From positions 1-64,000 of the forward strand of contig WELB01000116.1 in assembly GCA_009602725.1 (NCBI GenBank): a stretch of 64,000 nucleotides of DNA, written 5' to 3'. Of this stretch, positions 42,325 through 52,615 are shown piece by piece (position 1 is the first letter of the stretch; every line of letters begins with the position of its first letter). This DNA comes from Spirogloea muscicola. Its lineage: Eukaryota; Streptophyta; Zygnematophyceae; Spirogloeales; Spirogloeaceae. The notes below the pieces were generated by a model. That model had not been told where the DNA came from. It worked only from the letters and a program-made list of their open reading frames with translations, and ran no database searches. The position numbers were made by a program, and so were the translations under genes.

Positions 42325-45300
42325 CTGGCGCTGCTGCTGCTGCTGCTGCCGTCCAGCTGCAACGGCAGGGCCCCGTGGGCGGCCCGGCACGGTCACCGCC
42401 GCTGGCCATGGGGCGGCGGCAGCGACGGCGGCGAAGGCGGCATCCCGAGGGACGGCCGCCCCGCGCTCTCCGGCTTCGTCACCGTGAACGAGACGGCGGG
42501 CGCGCGCATGTGGTTCACCTTCCACGAGGCCCTGCGACCCGACCGGCCGCTGCGCCGCACGCCCATCATCCTCTGGCTCCAGGGCGGGCCCGGCTGCTCC
42601 AGGTAGGCCGCGGCCTCTGCCCTCAAGGCGGCGCCGGACCGCCGCTGTTTTGCCAGGAACGGCTGCGGTTGCGCCGGTAGTGAGGCTGATCTTGGCGGGG
42701 TTTTGTGCAAGGACAGGATGCGGCCGTGTCAGTCTGACGCGGCAAGGGCTTCTCTAGGACCGCCTCTGCCGCCGTGCTCGTTAGCGTCCACCTGTGTCCC
42801 GCCCGTGCACTTCCTGGCCACCATACTACGAGTCGAGTAGGCAGGCATCCAACGTTCACAGGCCATGCAAGCACCTCTGCTGCGTGTGCTCGCAGCATGA
42901 CTGGCGCATTCTACGAGCTCGGCCCGTACGTGATCGACGATCACTATCCTCCGCGGCTTGTGAGGAATCCGGGCGCGTGGAACAAGCGCTATGGCCTGCT
43001 CTTCATTGACAACCCTGTAGGAGTCGGGTTCAGGTTAGCCAGCTGCCTTGGTCAGATTACTCTACATCTTCCTGCAGGTTTATATTTGCCAGAGCGCTGC
43101 CAGAGCAGTTGCAATGAGACATTTAGACATGCTTCTGGTGCTCCTATTGAAGTGTTGTTTGCAGGTCAGGCCAGTTGATAAATGGCAGCTCTCCTCTGAT
43201 ACCTATGCAGCCAGACTGATGATGATGATGCTATTCCAAGGAACCAGCTTGGAGTTGCTCGGCATCTGTATCGAGCTCTGAATGCATTCTTCTCTGAGTA
43301 TGCGCCTGCTTATTTCCGGGTACAATCGCCTATGCTCTGTCTCCTTGTGTCTGAGGTGTAGAATTCTTGTTGATGTGGGCCTGAATATTGCTGACAGGAA
43401 GTTTGCATCAGCTCTCACATAGTTGCCAGACTTTGTTTCGCTTGCCATACTCAATTGGGGCTGTTCTTTGCTATACACTTCCTCACTCCTTTAAAAGGGG
43501 CTTGGTGTTACATTGATAAGGAGTGCACAAGGTCAAATCAGCTGCGTTCTCAAAGCTTACACTAGCTCACTTTCGCAGGACCGTCCTTTCTTTGCTGCTG
43601 GGGAGAGCTATGGAGGGAAGTATATACCAAGCTTGGGCTACTACACACTGCTCTGGAGAGGCTTGGTTGACGGGTGTGGTGATCATGACCCTGCCAATGC
43701 TTGCTTGAGCATGGACGGCGAAGCGGCCATTGTGAAGAGGCCCTTGTTCAGACTGGACGGTCTCATTGTGGGTAATGGGATGACTGACCCTAAGATCATG
43801 GTCCAGACTCACGCGCCGCTGGCCTACTATTTTGGCATTATCGACGGCAACCAGCGGTTGTATGTAAGTGCCGTGCTTTCCCAACTGATCATAAATAATC
43901 TCAGGAGCTTCTTATATCTTAGCTTCTGAATGCTTCTTACTTCACAGGGCAGTATGTAGCAGACAAACTCCGCTCTAGACCTACTGGGCTTGACAGAGAA
44001 CAATTGCTGCAGTTGGAGAGATGGGCTGCAAAGGTTGTGAAGCTGACTGAGGAGGAAAAGTGGCGGGAAGCCGAGAGAGAAAGGTCTGCTGGATTGGGTG
44101 CATTTTCCTTCTCATTGGCATTGCAAAACATGCTTACATTGGCAAGCTTTGAGTGGGGTTGCATATTTGATGATTCTGAGCAAGACTTAGCAATACAGGC
44201 TACCGTGCTGGCTGTGGTACAGACTGGAGGTGCTTTAGTGATATACTCAGCAGCATGTCACGTTGACTTGTATCAGACTGGATCTTCTGAAGTGGCTACA
44301 AAACGTCAGTGGCTTGCCGACGCTCTTCAATTTCCGCCGAACTGCCGAGTACCACAAGGATGAGGAAGGGCACGACCTGATGGCAGATGTATGTAGAAAA
44401 TGATCCCAACTGCTGATAATGCATGCAAATGTTGGGCACTTTTGGCCGCCGCTTAATTACTCAGACATGTCTTCAATCAGAGTGCATCGGGAAGATAGCT
44501 AGGGGCGGTTTGTGCGGGCATGCCGTTTGACCTTCACTCATTAGTCTGCATCAGCTGCTAGAGGCAGATGTCTTACAAGCTGATGTGTGCAGCAGCGCTG
44601 GTTATGATTAAAGCTGCATGCTTTACTTGAGAGCCAGCTGTTTTTCCTGAGCAAGTGCAATGTGGAATGTGTTCTAAAATTGTTGGTGCAGATGCTTAAC
44701 AGGAGGGAGGTGCAGCGGGACCTTGGTCTGGAGGACTACATGAAGTTTGAAAGCTGCAACAAGACAGTAAGCGGGAAGCTGGCTCTAGACAACATGAAGA
44801 GCGTCAAGTGGATGATCAATGACATCCTCGCCAATGTGCCTGTCCTCTTCTATCAGGTCTGGATCTTGCTCTATCTGTGGTTGTATATCTTGGCTTGCAC
44901 TTGTTGAGGGAGTTTTTGACATGGTGGGATGACTAGGACACTGATGTTGCTGCTGAGGTTGCGTGCAGGGTCAGTTGGATCTCAAGGAGGGCCCGGCTAG
45001 CACCGAGGATTGGCTGCGGACGCTCTCATGGCCAGGGAAGGAGGACTTTTTGACAGCTCCCAGAGAGGTGGTGCGAGTCGAGAGCCATGTCGCAGCCTAC
45101 CGCAAGAGCCACAGCAATCTCACGCACGTCGTTGTACACGACGCAGGTATCGAGAAGGCTGTTGCACTGCCTGAACTGCCCCTATGACGGATGAGCTTAC
45201 TTTGGGGGTTGTTTGAATGCTGGTGAGGGTCAACTGGATGCATCAGTACGTAGTACCTCGGGTGTGATGCTAGAAGGGGTCATCTAGTGCTTCCTACTCA

Positions 45301-45435
45301 CCCTCTTACTGGTGTCGACATTCCACAGGCCACATGGCTATTCGAGACCAGCCAATCAACATGTGGCATATCATGACCGACTTTGTCGAGACGTCCCTTG
45401 ACAAGCAAGCAGAGCGTGAGGCAAGTGCCTTTTGA
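42325..45435 (+). CDS. Serine carboxypeptidase (peptidase S10)
   Basis: This is a secreted or vacuolar alpha/beta-hydrolase that removes C-terminal residues, or acts as an acyltransferase in some plant relatives. Exons: up to 42602, 42896-43033, 43211-43297, 43579-43863, 43953-44092, 44277-44388, 44692-44856, 44969-45146 and 45329-45435 (TGA). The visible N-terminus is a signal peptide (LALLLLLLPSSCNG); its Met is lost at the undetermined base 42324. GFVTVNETAGARMWFTFHEA, then PIILWLQGGPGC, give the oxyanion region; LLFIDNPVGVGF follows. The nucleophile Ser is in GESYGGKYIPS, the Asp in GQLDLKEG, and the His in GHMAIRDQP, so the triad is complete. Phase does not match between 43297 and 43579, so a small exon is probably unrecognised there. 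The type resembles vitellogenic-like or plant SCPL48-51 enzymes more than SCPL acyltransferases, but this is a weak call. Confidence 0.92.
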
Positions 45436-46302
45436 TGACATTCAGTGCAAGTGTTGATTATAATACACTTAGCATTGTTTGGGGAAGTGGATGAGGAGAA
45501 TTTTGGTAGGCAATTCTATGGGAGTAGGCAGGTCATTCTCACTGTGTCGTCAATGGCCAGTGCTAGAGTTAGTCAACAAAATCGCAGCTGCGAATACCAA
45601 GCCCGTTTCTTCACTCGGGCGTGACTTGACCACGCCCGAGCCTGTGATTGTCCACGAGGCGAATCTTGGAGCCATTGCTTGGATCAATCGTAACTCTCCA
45701 GCGAGAAAGGCCACTTGCAACACGTGCCTTAGTATTGGCTCAAGCGTCCATTTCATTGTCAGGCCAGTCTGACCATCAGGATGAAAGTATAAAGACAAGT
45801 CAGCCCGTCAGGAGCGGCGGCGAAGGGTCCACCAAAGCTGAAGCGGAGGCTTGGGATCCACCATTTGAGTCCAGGGTTTCTCGTTTAAGGATTCGGGATT
45901 TCTTGTTCAAACGCGTTATTAGTTTGCTACGGACGGAGCCACACGTGGCGGCTTAAGCTGAGCCGACGTGGCATCCAGCTGGCGAGAGCAATCCGACGTG
46001 GTGGGGCGCCGGAAGGCCCGGGCGCGTGCGTCCAGAGGCCCGGCTCGGACCCGGAAGCGTCGCAAGCAGGGTCGCGGGTCTCAACCTACCTCCTCCCTCC
46101 CTCCCCGCCGGCAGCTGGTAGCCACGACCAGAGGCTTCCCCACCGGCAGGGTGGATCTTTAATCCACGCTCTCAATCATTCTCGAAGCGGCCGCTCCCGG
46201 CGCGCCGGCATTACCACCAGTGATCCGGAATTTGCGTTCACACTGCAGTGCCAGAACCTGGCCATCGGCGGCGGCGGCGGCTGCGGCGGCGGCGGCGGCG
46301 CC
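45436..46302. promoter_or_regulatory. Upstream region of APS reductase
   Basis: 45.4-45.85 kb shows no recognised feature. 45.87-45.91 kb has a GGGTTTCTCGTTTAAGGATT stretch that resembles worn telomere-like units. 46.26-46.30 kb is a GGCGGC run immediately before the APS reductase ATG. Confidence 0.4.
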
Positions 46303-49288
46303 ATGGATGCCTCCGTGGCGCGCCTCCTGCCGGNCGCGGCGCGCGGCGGAGGGGTGGCCTCGCGATCCAGAGGGCCGGCCTCCGCCGCCGGCGCTGCGCG
46401 CTGCGCCGTTGCCGTAGACGCCGACCGCAAGGTGGACGGTGCGGGCCTCACCGAGGCACTGGCCGGAGCCTCCCCCTTTGTGGTCATGGACACGGCGCTG
46501 AAGACCTTCGGCAACGACATTGCCATTGCCTTCAGGTAAGATGCAGCTGAAGCAGCTGCGCTGCTGCAGCTGCTTCACGTGCGTACGACGATTGAAGCCA
46601 GGCTAGGGGCTGCGATCACCTGTCCGCCAGACAGCAGAGTTGCTGGTACATCATGTGGACTAGCGACAGCGCGGCTCTGCTCCAGCTTCGCCACTCTGCA
46701 TTAGCCTTGATCCTGGTGGCACACTTTGCTACACTGGCCGCTCCGTTAACACCTTATTGACCTTATCTATCTGGCATTCCCTGTGTCAGTGGTGCGGAGG
46801 ACGTGGCACTCATCGAGTACGCCAGGCTGACTGGAAGACCCTTCCGTGTGTTCACCTTGGACACTGGCCGCCTCAACCCTGAGACCTACAATTTTTTCGA
46901 AGCGGTGAAAGGACGAGCTAAAAAGACCCACTGCAGGGCAACAACTGCATCTGATTAGCCTAGTACTCCAGGTGTAGCGCTTGCTCTGCAGCATTAGGTG
47001 TTTGTTAGACAACTTGTATATCATCAGCAACATCAATCAGACCACGTCAGTGCAATGTGCATCCTGTGCACAGATGCACTGACGTCGATTGACCTACAGA
47101 TACGTGCATTCGTGTGCTCTACGCTCATACCTGGTGATGTCAAGCCTCCCCTTACGGCTGAAAGGTCTCAAGGCTGCTCGCAGGTGGAGAAGCACTATGG
47201 CATCAGGATTGAATACATGTTTCCAGACTCCACCGATGTTGAGCAGTTGGTGCGGGCCAAGGGCATGTTCTCTTTCTACGAAGATGGGCATCAAGAATGC
47301 TGTGGAGTGCGTAAAGTTCAACCCTTGAAGGTGGGTTTCTGAAGATTTTCAGATGTGCAGCTCGTCACTGGTGGACTTCTTTTGTTTTGGCAAAGATTGA
47401 TCACTGCTGAGGTAAATAAAAGGCAGCATGATGTTGCTTGAAATGAAGAATAATGAAGGGCCTTCTAAAGTTTGTTACATAAACTATTGGCATGCAGCGG
47501 GCACTCAAGGGCCTCCGCGCATGGATCACAGGGCAGCGCAAGGATCAGTCGCCAGGTACAAGGTCAAATATTCCCATTGTACAGGTGAACAGTCGCACTT
47601 TTTTTTTCATGTTACACTCGTATACGTGTTATCTAGCTTTATCTTAGCTCGTTACCAATGCTGTCACATCTTGGGAAGTCTGTGCCCATAATTCGTGCAC
47701 AGTCGTGGTGACTTGATTAAGCATGAGCTTAGGTCCATGATCAACCAGAGGTCTCACTCGAGCATGTCCCTCCATGAAGTCCTAACGAATGCTACTAGAG
47801 GGGATAACGTTGTGGCAGGTGGATCCAGCTTTTGAGGGTTTGGATGGTGGCAAGGGCAGTCTTATGAAGTTCAACCCCTTGTCAGACATGAAGAGCACAG
47901 AAGTATGACAGAGCCCATTCTTGTATCTCTAAGTGGCATCTTATGAATGCTTGGATACATTCGCATGCTATGTGATAGCATAGTTTCTTCTTGGGGTCCT
48001 CCAACGTCAGATTTGTGCACGTTGATGTAAGCACATCATGGAAGTGGAGCCTTCGTCTCAACAGCAGAGAACCAGGAAGTACCTAGACTGTCAGGTCAGG
48101 ATGTCATATTGGGGGCACTTGACGAGCAGGTCTGGAGCTTCCTGAGAACGCAAGACGTACCTGTGAACGAACTCCACGCCCTGGGCTTCATTTCAATCGG
48201 CTGCGAGCCCTGCACGCGTCCTGTGCTTCCGGGACAGCACGAGCGCGAGGGCAGGTGCGCTGTCATTTGAGCATGTTTGCTCATTTGTAGGAAACGCCCT
48301 GCAGTATTTGTGCATACGGTCTTATATGGAGGTCTCTGTCTAAACGTGGGTGCATGGCCTAAGAACCACATTGTGAATATGTCCAGGTGGTGGTGGGAGG
48401 AGGCCACAGCCAAGGAGTGTGGCCTGCACAAGGGCAACCAGGAGAGCAGCAGCGTGGATGCCCCTGAGAGTAACGGCTCTTCCTCTGCACAGCTGCGCGA
48501 CCTCTTCGAGTCGACTGACGTGGTGGCCCTCAGCAGGCAGGACATGGTGGAGGTGTGTGCACAGCACAGGTTGCCCATTTTGAGCATAGCTTCTCTAGAC
48601 TGCTTGCCTGCTTCACTTGATGTATATGTTTGCCTGGAAAGGGTCCATAAAATATGTCAAGGTTGCGAGGCTTACATGACTAGTATTGACTTGTATATTC
48701 TGCTTCTTGGCTGTCTTGGCAGATTGCCTTGACAAAAGAGCCGAGGAAGGATGCCACGCTTGCTGTACTCTATGCACCCTGGTGCCAGTTTAGCCAGGCT
48801 ATGGAGGAATCTTATGTGGAAGTGGCGAAGCACCTAGCAGGGAGTGGGGTTCGAGTAGCCAAATTTCAGGTATAAGTGACCCTATATAGGTCATAGGCTT
48901 GTCCTACACATTTCATTCTACTCCATTCTTTTCCACTGTGCATAACTGTGTCGCGTCAGATATGACATCTACCATCTGTGTTCTACTTGCATACTCATGG
49001 GATGCAGGACACATAAGAGGGAGGGCAATGAAAGTCATTCTTATTGAGAGAGACATCAAGCCTTCAGTAGAAAAAGGAGAGGATTACAGATTGCTTACCC
49101 TTGACATCCACTATTGCACTGGACTGCAGGCTGATGGTGATCAAAAAGAATTTTCACAGGAGCATCTTCAGTTGAAGAGCTTTCCCACAATACTGTTCTT
49201 CCCTAGAGGTTCCACGGTTGCTGTTAAGAACCCATCAGAGAGGCGTGACACAGTGTCACTTTTGACTTGGGTGAAGTCTCTACAATGA
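46303..49288 (+). CDS. APR: APS reductase, plant type with C-terminal thioredoxin-fold domain
   Basis: It reduces adenylyl sulfate to sulfite in plastid sulfate assimilation. Exons, all in phase: 46303-46535 (ATG; transit-like leader, ending [18 protein letters not shown]), 46790-46904 ([15 protein letters not shown]), 47184-47330 ([20 protein letters not shown]), 47498-47584, 47819-47902, 48130-48254, 48387-48552, 48723-48869 and 49130-49288 (TGA). The paired Cys in [12 protein letters not shown] and the CxxC in GCEPCTRPV give the [4Fe-4S] ligands. [20 protein letters not shown] includes the conserved C-terminal Cys of the reductase domain. The last two exons are the thioredoxin/glutaredoxin-like domain ([34 protein letters not shown]). 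In plant forms the active site is CPFC; here it is CQFS, so the second Cys is Ser. An undetermined base at 46334 lies inside the leader. Confidence 0.95.
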
Positions 49289-49974
49289 TGCTACGTCATA
49301 ATTGGGCAACGGGCTCCTGAGGCAATGAGCCCGTTGTTGGTATGTATATAGTACTTGAAGTCCTTACTTCCTTTGGGGCCTTTGCTGCCGTCTCAGTCCT
49401 TAGCACTCCGGCTCCTTCAGACCTTGTCCATTCCTTTGGGCTGGCCTCTCCCAGCCACCAGTTAATCTGGCCGCGCTTGCTTCTTACATCACATTTCATG
49501 CCCTTGTTGGAGTTAGCTAAATTAGTCAAGCTACGATTGGTTGCAGTTGTGTTGCTAGCAACATTTTCAAAATACGTGTAGCAAGGCTCTGCTAGGGTTT
49601 TGCTGATGAGGTACAAGCATTGCTTTGCACTAGGTTAGATTGCAATAGCTCATTGACGAGTTGTTGTTGACAAGGAACTTGCTAGGCTTATTTACGGTTC
49701 ATTCGTTGCCTACTCAAAATGGAATGGCTTTCACTGGCAGTGAAGCATGTCAACAATTGACATTCACTCGCTCACCCGCTGACATGCTTAGGGGTCAAAA
49801 GTTGGCGTGTTGTTGAAATGCTTGGGGGTTGTTGACTAGCTTGCCCTTGAAAGAGATTTGTGTTACCTGCAACATGATGCACACATGCGATGATGTGCAC
49901 TGAACTTCATTGCGCTGTTTGTTAAGTGTAGAGACAAGGTGGGGGCTGCTCCAAGAGAGCTGCAATGTGCAGCT
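49289..49974. repeat. APR 3' flank with a dispersed repeat copy
   Basis: 49385-49480 is almost identical to 27121-27215, about 95 bp that include CTCCTTCAGACCTTGTCCAT and GGGCTGGCCTCTCCCAGCC. It begins about 95 bp after the APR stop codon and may be included in its 3' UTR. The rest (49.5-49.97 kb) shows nothing recognisable. Confidence 0.7.
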
Positions 49975-50001
49975 CAACAAATGATAGACCGTTTAAAATC
50001 T

Positions 50002-50160
50002 TGTGCAGCTCGTCTCTGAGGGTGTTGGTCGTTCTACATAATCAGGCTCAGAGGGCGACGAAGGTCCACCACCTTAGAATCATGTGCAGCTCGTCTCTGA
50101 GGGTGTTGGTCGTTTTACATAATCAGGCTCAGAGGGCGACAGAGGTCACCACCTCTCGCG
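50002..50160 (+). repeat. Tandem duplication, 81-bp unit
   Basis: Two adjacent copies of an 81-bp unit begin TGTGCAGCTCGTCTCTGAGG at 50002 and 50083. They differ at only a few positions over the shared 75 or so bases. The high identity suggests a recent duplication. Confidence 0.85.
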
Positions 50161-50199
50161 AGAGAGAGCGAGAGGGCAATCCAAAAGAAATGAACACGA

Positions 50200-51330
50200 G
50201 AGGTGAGAGGAAGAAGCCGCTCTTTCAAAGTGGGCGACGGCTAAGAACAGTCAGCCCGCGAAAGTGTGAACAAGGTCCCAAAGAAAGAAGTGGCTCTCCC
50301 TAAGAGAAAGGCGCGCGGGGCGCATAAAATGAAAAGGGAGGCCACTTCAAGCCAATACACAGTTCAAGCAGAGGCGAGTGCAAACTAAACAAGGCTACAT
50401 AAGGAGCCGGAAAGACGTGGAGATCACTAAGGGTGGGAGAAGAGAAGAGAGCCCTTCCAAAGAAGATCGAAAGGTGGAGAGAAGCAGCTCTTCCAAAGAA
50501 GTAACCTATTCCAAGTTGGAAGTACGCTCATCCAAAGCGGGCAACGGCTGTGAAAAGCTAGCCAACAACAGAGCAAGCAAGGTCCAAGAGGTGAGCGAGG
50601 CAGAGAGGTGAGAATTTGAGAATGTTGAGATGGCGATGGATTTTTGGTTCTGGCCGTGCTCGGGGCGTTTGGCAGTTCGTGGCTGGACCTCCTGCAGCAG
50701 CATGGACAGCGGACCATTAGTATTCGGCATCAACAGCAAGGTGAGCTGCCCAGCTCAAAGTCCGCCGAGTCACTTGCCCAGGTGTTCCGCATATGGCTTT
50801 CCATCTCATTTTAGCGTTCCCAGGCTCATGGCAGTGCACTTGCGCAGGCGGGCATGCCGCACTTTGGCTGCTGCTTCTGAGTTTCGTCGAGGTGACTATA
50901 TTCTAGCTGCAAATCTGGAAGAGCTGTTTCATTTCCAGCTGCAAGCTACTCCGACTTGCGGCTGCTGACTCGGGGTTACCGAACTGAAGCCATTTGCATA
51001 GCTGTGCTCTTATAGCGCCATTCGACCTTTTGGACCTTGTCCACTTATTTTAGGCTGGCTTCCAGAGCCCTCACGACCTTTGGAGGATCCCTATCTTTGC
51101 CCCCCACCTGCTTGACCGAAGTCTACTATTGTGAGTGCTGCTTTCGCAGGCGGAGTCCTCGCTACCCATATGCTGCGATGCCTCACTGGCCCGAAGTGGT
51201 GGGCGTTCAATATCTACTACGGGATGCCTTGGCGGACTTGATGTGTGACGCCAGCTACCGCGCTCTTATGGAGGTGATGAAAAGCATGCCCATCACCACG
51301 GAAGCTCATTGACGCCATTTTCGTCGCCGC
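50200..51330. mobile_element. LINE-like element fragments, mixed orientation
   Basis: 50.2-50.6 kb has reverse-oriented units of the repeat family (GGCTGTGAAAAGCTAGCC type cores). 50.75-50.90 kb reads SLAQVFRIWLSISF on the plus strand, related to the minus-strand blocks near 28.3-29.0 kb. 51.05-51.10 kb has the GGCTGGCTTCCAGAGCC core. 51124-51312 is open and reads CECCFRRRSPRYPYAAMPHW and VVGVQYLLRDALADLM; the Cys pair and the following helix fit the C-terminal part of a LINE polyprotein. All copies are broken. Confidence 0.45.
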
Positions 51331-52060
51331 ACCCTAGACATTGTAGGTGTACAACCTGGCGGAGGTCCACGAGCCTTGGTCAATGTGGTTGTGACAGAGG
51401 CGTACAAGACTTCAGCATCGACCCACAGTGCTGGCCATGCATTTGGGAGAGCAGAGCAGAGAAAGCTGCAGCACTACTTTGACTACCCCTGCAGCAACCT
51501 CCTCCTACCGGCCGCAGTTTAACAACAGTGGCTGCATGGGTCGTCGTTTTCACCCTACTTGAGAAGCTTGGAAGTGTAGAATATGCCCGATGCAAGGATA
51601 TGCTTCCAGCCGATATGGGCATGCCGGCAGCACGATTGTCGTTTTTGTGACGTTGTGTCAGCCCTTTTTCAGCTCAGGCTCATGCTTTGCACCAAATCTG
51701 GTCGAGCTTTAGCTGGAGGCAAAAGGGCTTGTCATTTGCCGTCCAGTATTCTGGCATCAGTTGGCGACCTCTACGTGCTGATTCGTGCTTACTGAGCGGT
51801 TCAAGCTTAGCAGCAGGTGATGTACATCTGTCGTTGTGCTTGCCTTTGTACTTGGCCTCTCTGCAGCCGCTGGCTTTTCAAGGGGACTGCTTTTCGGCGG
51901 CTGGTCTTCCTGCCTTGCGGCTGCATCCTGGAGGTTAACACGTGGTACTCCTAACGGTACTCACCTACTTGTGTGTGACAGCGCGTTTCGGTCCCCTGCA
52001 GACCTTGTCAACTGTCTTCAAGCTGGCTTTTCCTAGCCCTCCCCCCCTTCGGATGAGCTA
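51331..52060 (+). mobile_element. LINE-like element 3' fragment, second copy
   Basis: This continues the fragment upstream. The reading EQRKLQHYFDYPCSNLLLPA near 51450 matches the 38.15-kb copy nearly residue for residue. GRALAGGKRACHLPSSILAS near 51.71 kb matches GRALVGGRRASYLPSSIQAS at 38.4 kb. The frame is interrupted in this copy. A GGCTTTTCCTAGCCC unit follows at about 52.02 kb. Frame conservation between two copies supports descent from a once-coding element. Confidence 0.55.
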
Positions 52061-52534
52061 CTCTCAGGCCCTCCAGCACTCGATCCACACGACTTGTCTT
52101 TGACAGAGAAGAAGAATGCGGCTGCTAATATTGTAGCGGATCGGGCTGACCGACATTCAGTGGTAGCGGCTAGCGGACGATGACCCGGTCTACAACCACG
52201 AACACTGGGAACATGTCGGGTGTGTCACTCCTAGGGGTACCCTGAAGGCTAGACCTCTTGCCCGTTAATATACGAAAAAGCGGCGGGAAAGGGAGAGAGG
52301 GAGAGAAAGGGGGGGGGGCAGCGGCGCCCGCCGACAGGCGACAGTTGACAGTTCCGGGCGGAGCGGACCGCCTCACACGGGGCGAGCGCCATTGGCGAGC
52401 TGGGCCGGCTTCCCGACGTCGGGGGGCCGTCCGCGCCCACCACCTGGCTACCCTTCCAAGCTGCTCCTTCGAAACCAGCACCCACGTTCGTCGTCGCTGG
52501 CGCACCGCAGCCAGCCTTTCTCCTCGACGACGCC

Positions 52535-52535
52535 T

Positions 52536-52580
<45 letters not shown>

Positions 52581-52615
52581 TGGAGATCGCTTGGGGCCGT
52601 CGCCGGTCAGCCGCC
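52535..52615. repeat. CGG/GCG trinucleotide run before sigma factor start
   Basis: A run of GGC units (about 52533-52580) precedes the candidate ATG of the sigma factor at 52616. Such runs sit at the 5' end of several genes in the window and adjoin assembly gaps. Confidence 0.7.

Noticed and set aside
44000-44360. Separate plus-strand gene in an alternative frame across the serine carboxypeptidase introns
   Set aside because: The peptidase exons at 43953-44092 and 44277-44388 join in phase and explain the coding signal.
49975-50160. CRISPR array
   Set aside because: There are only two direct copies, with no spacer pattern, in a eukaryotic nuclear context.
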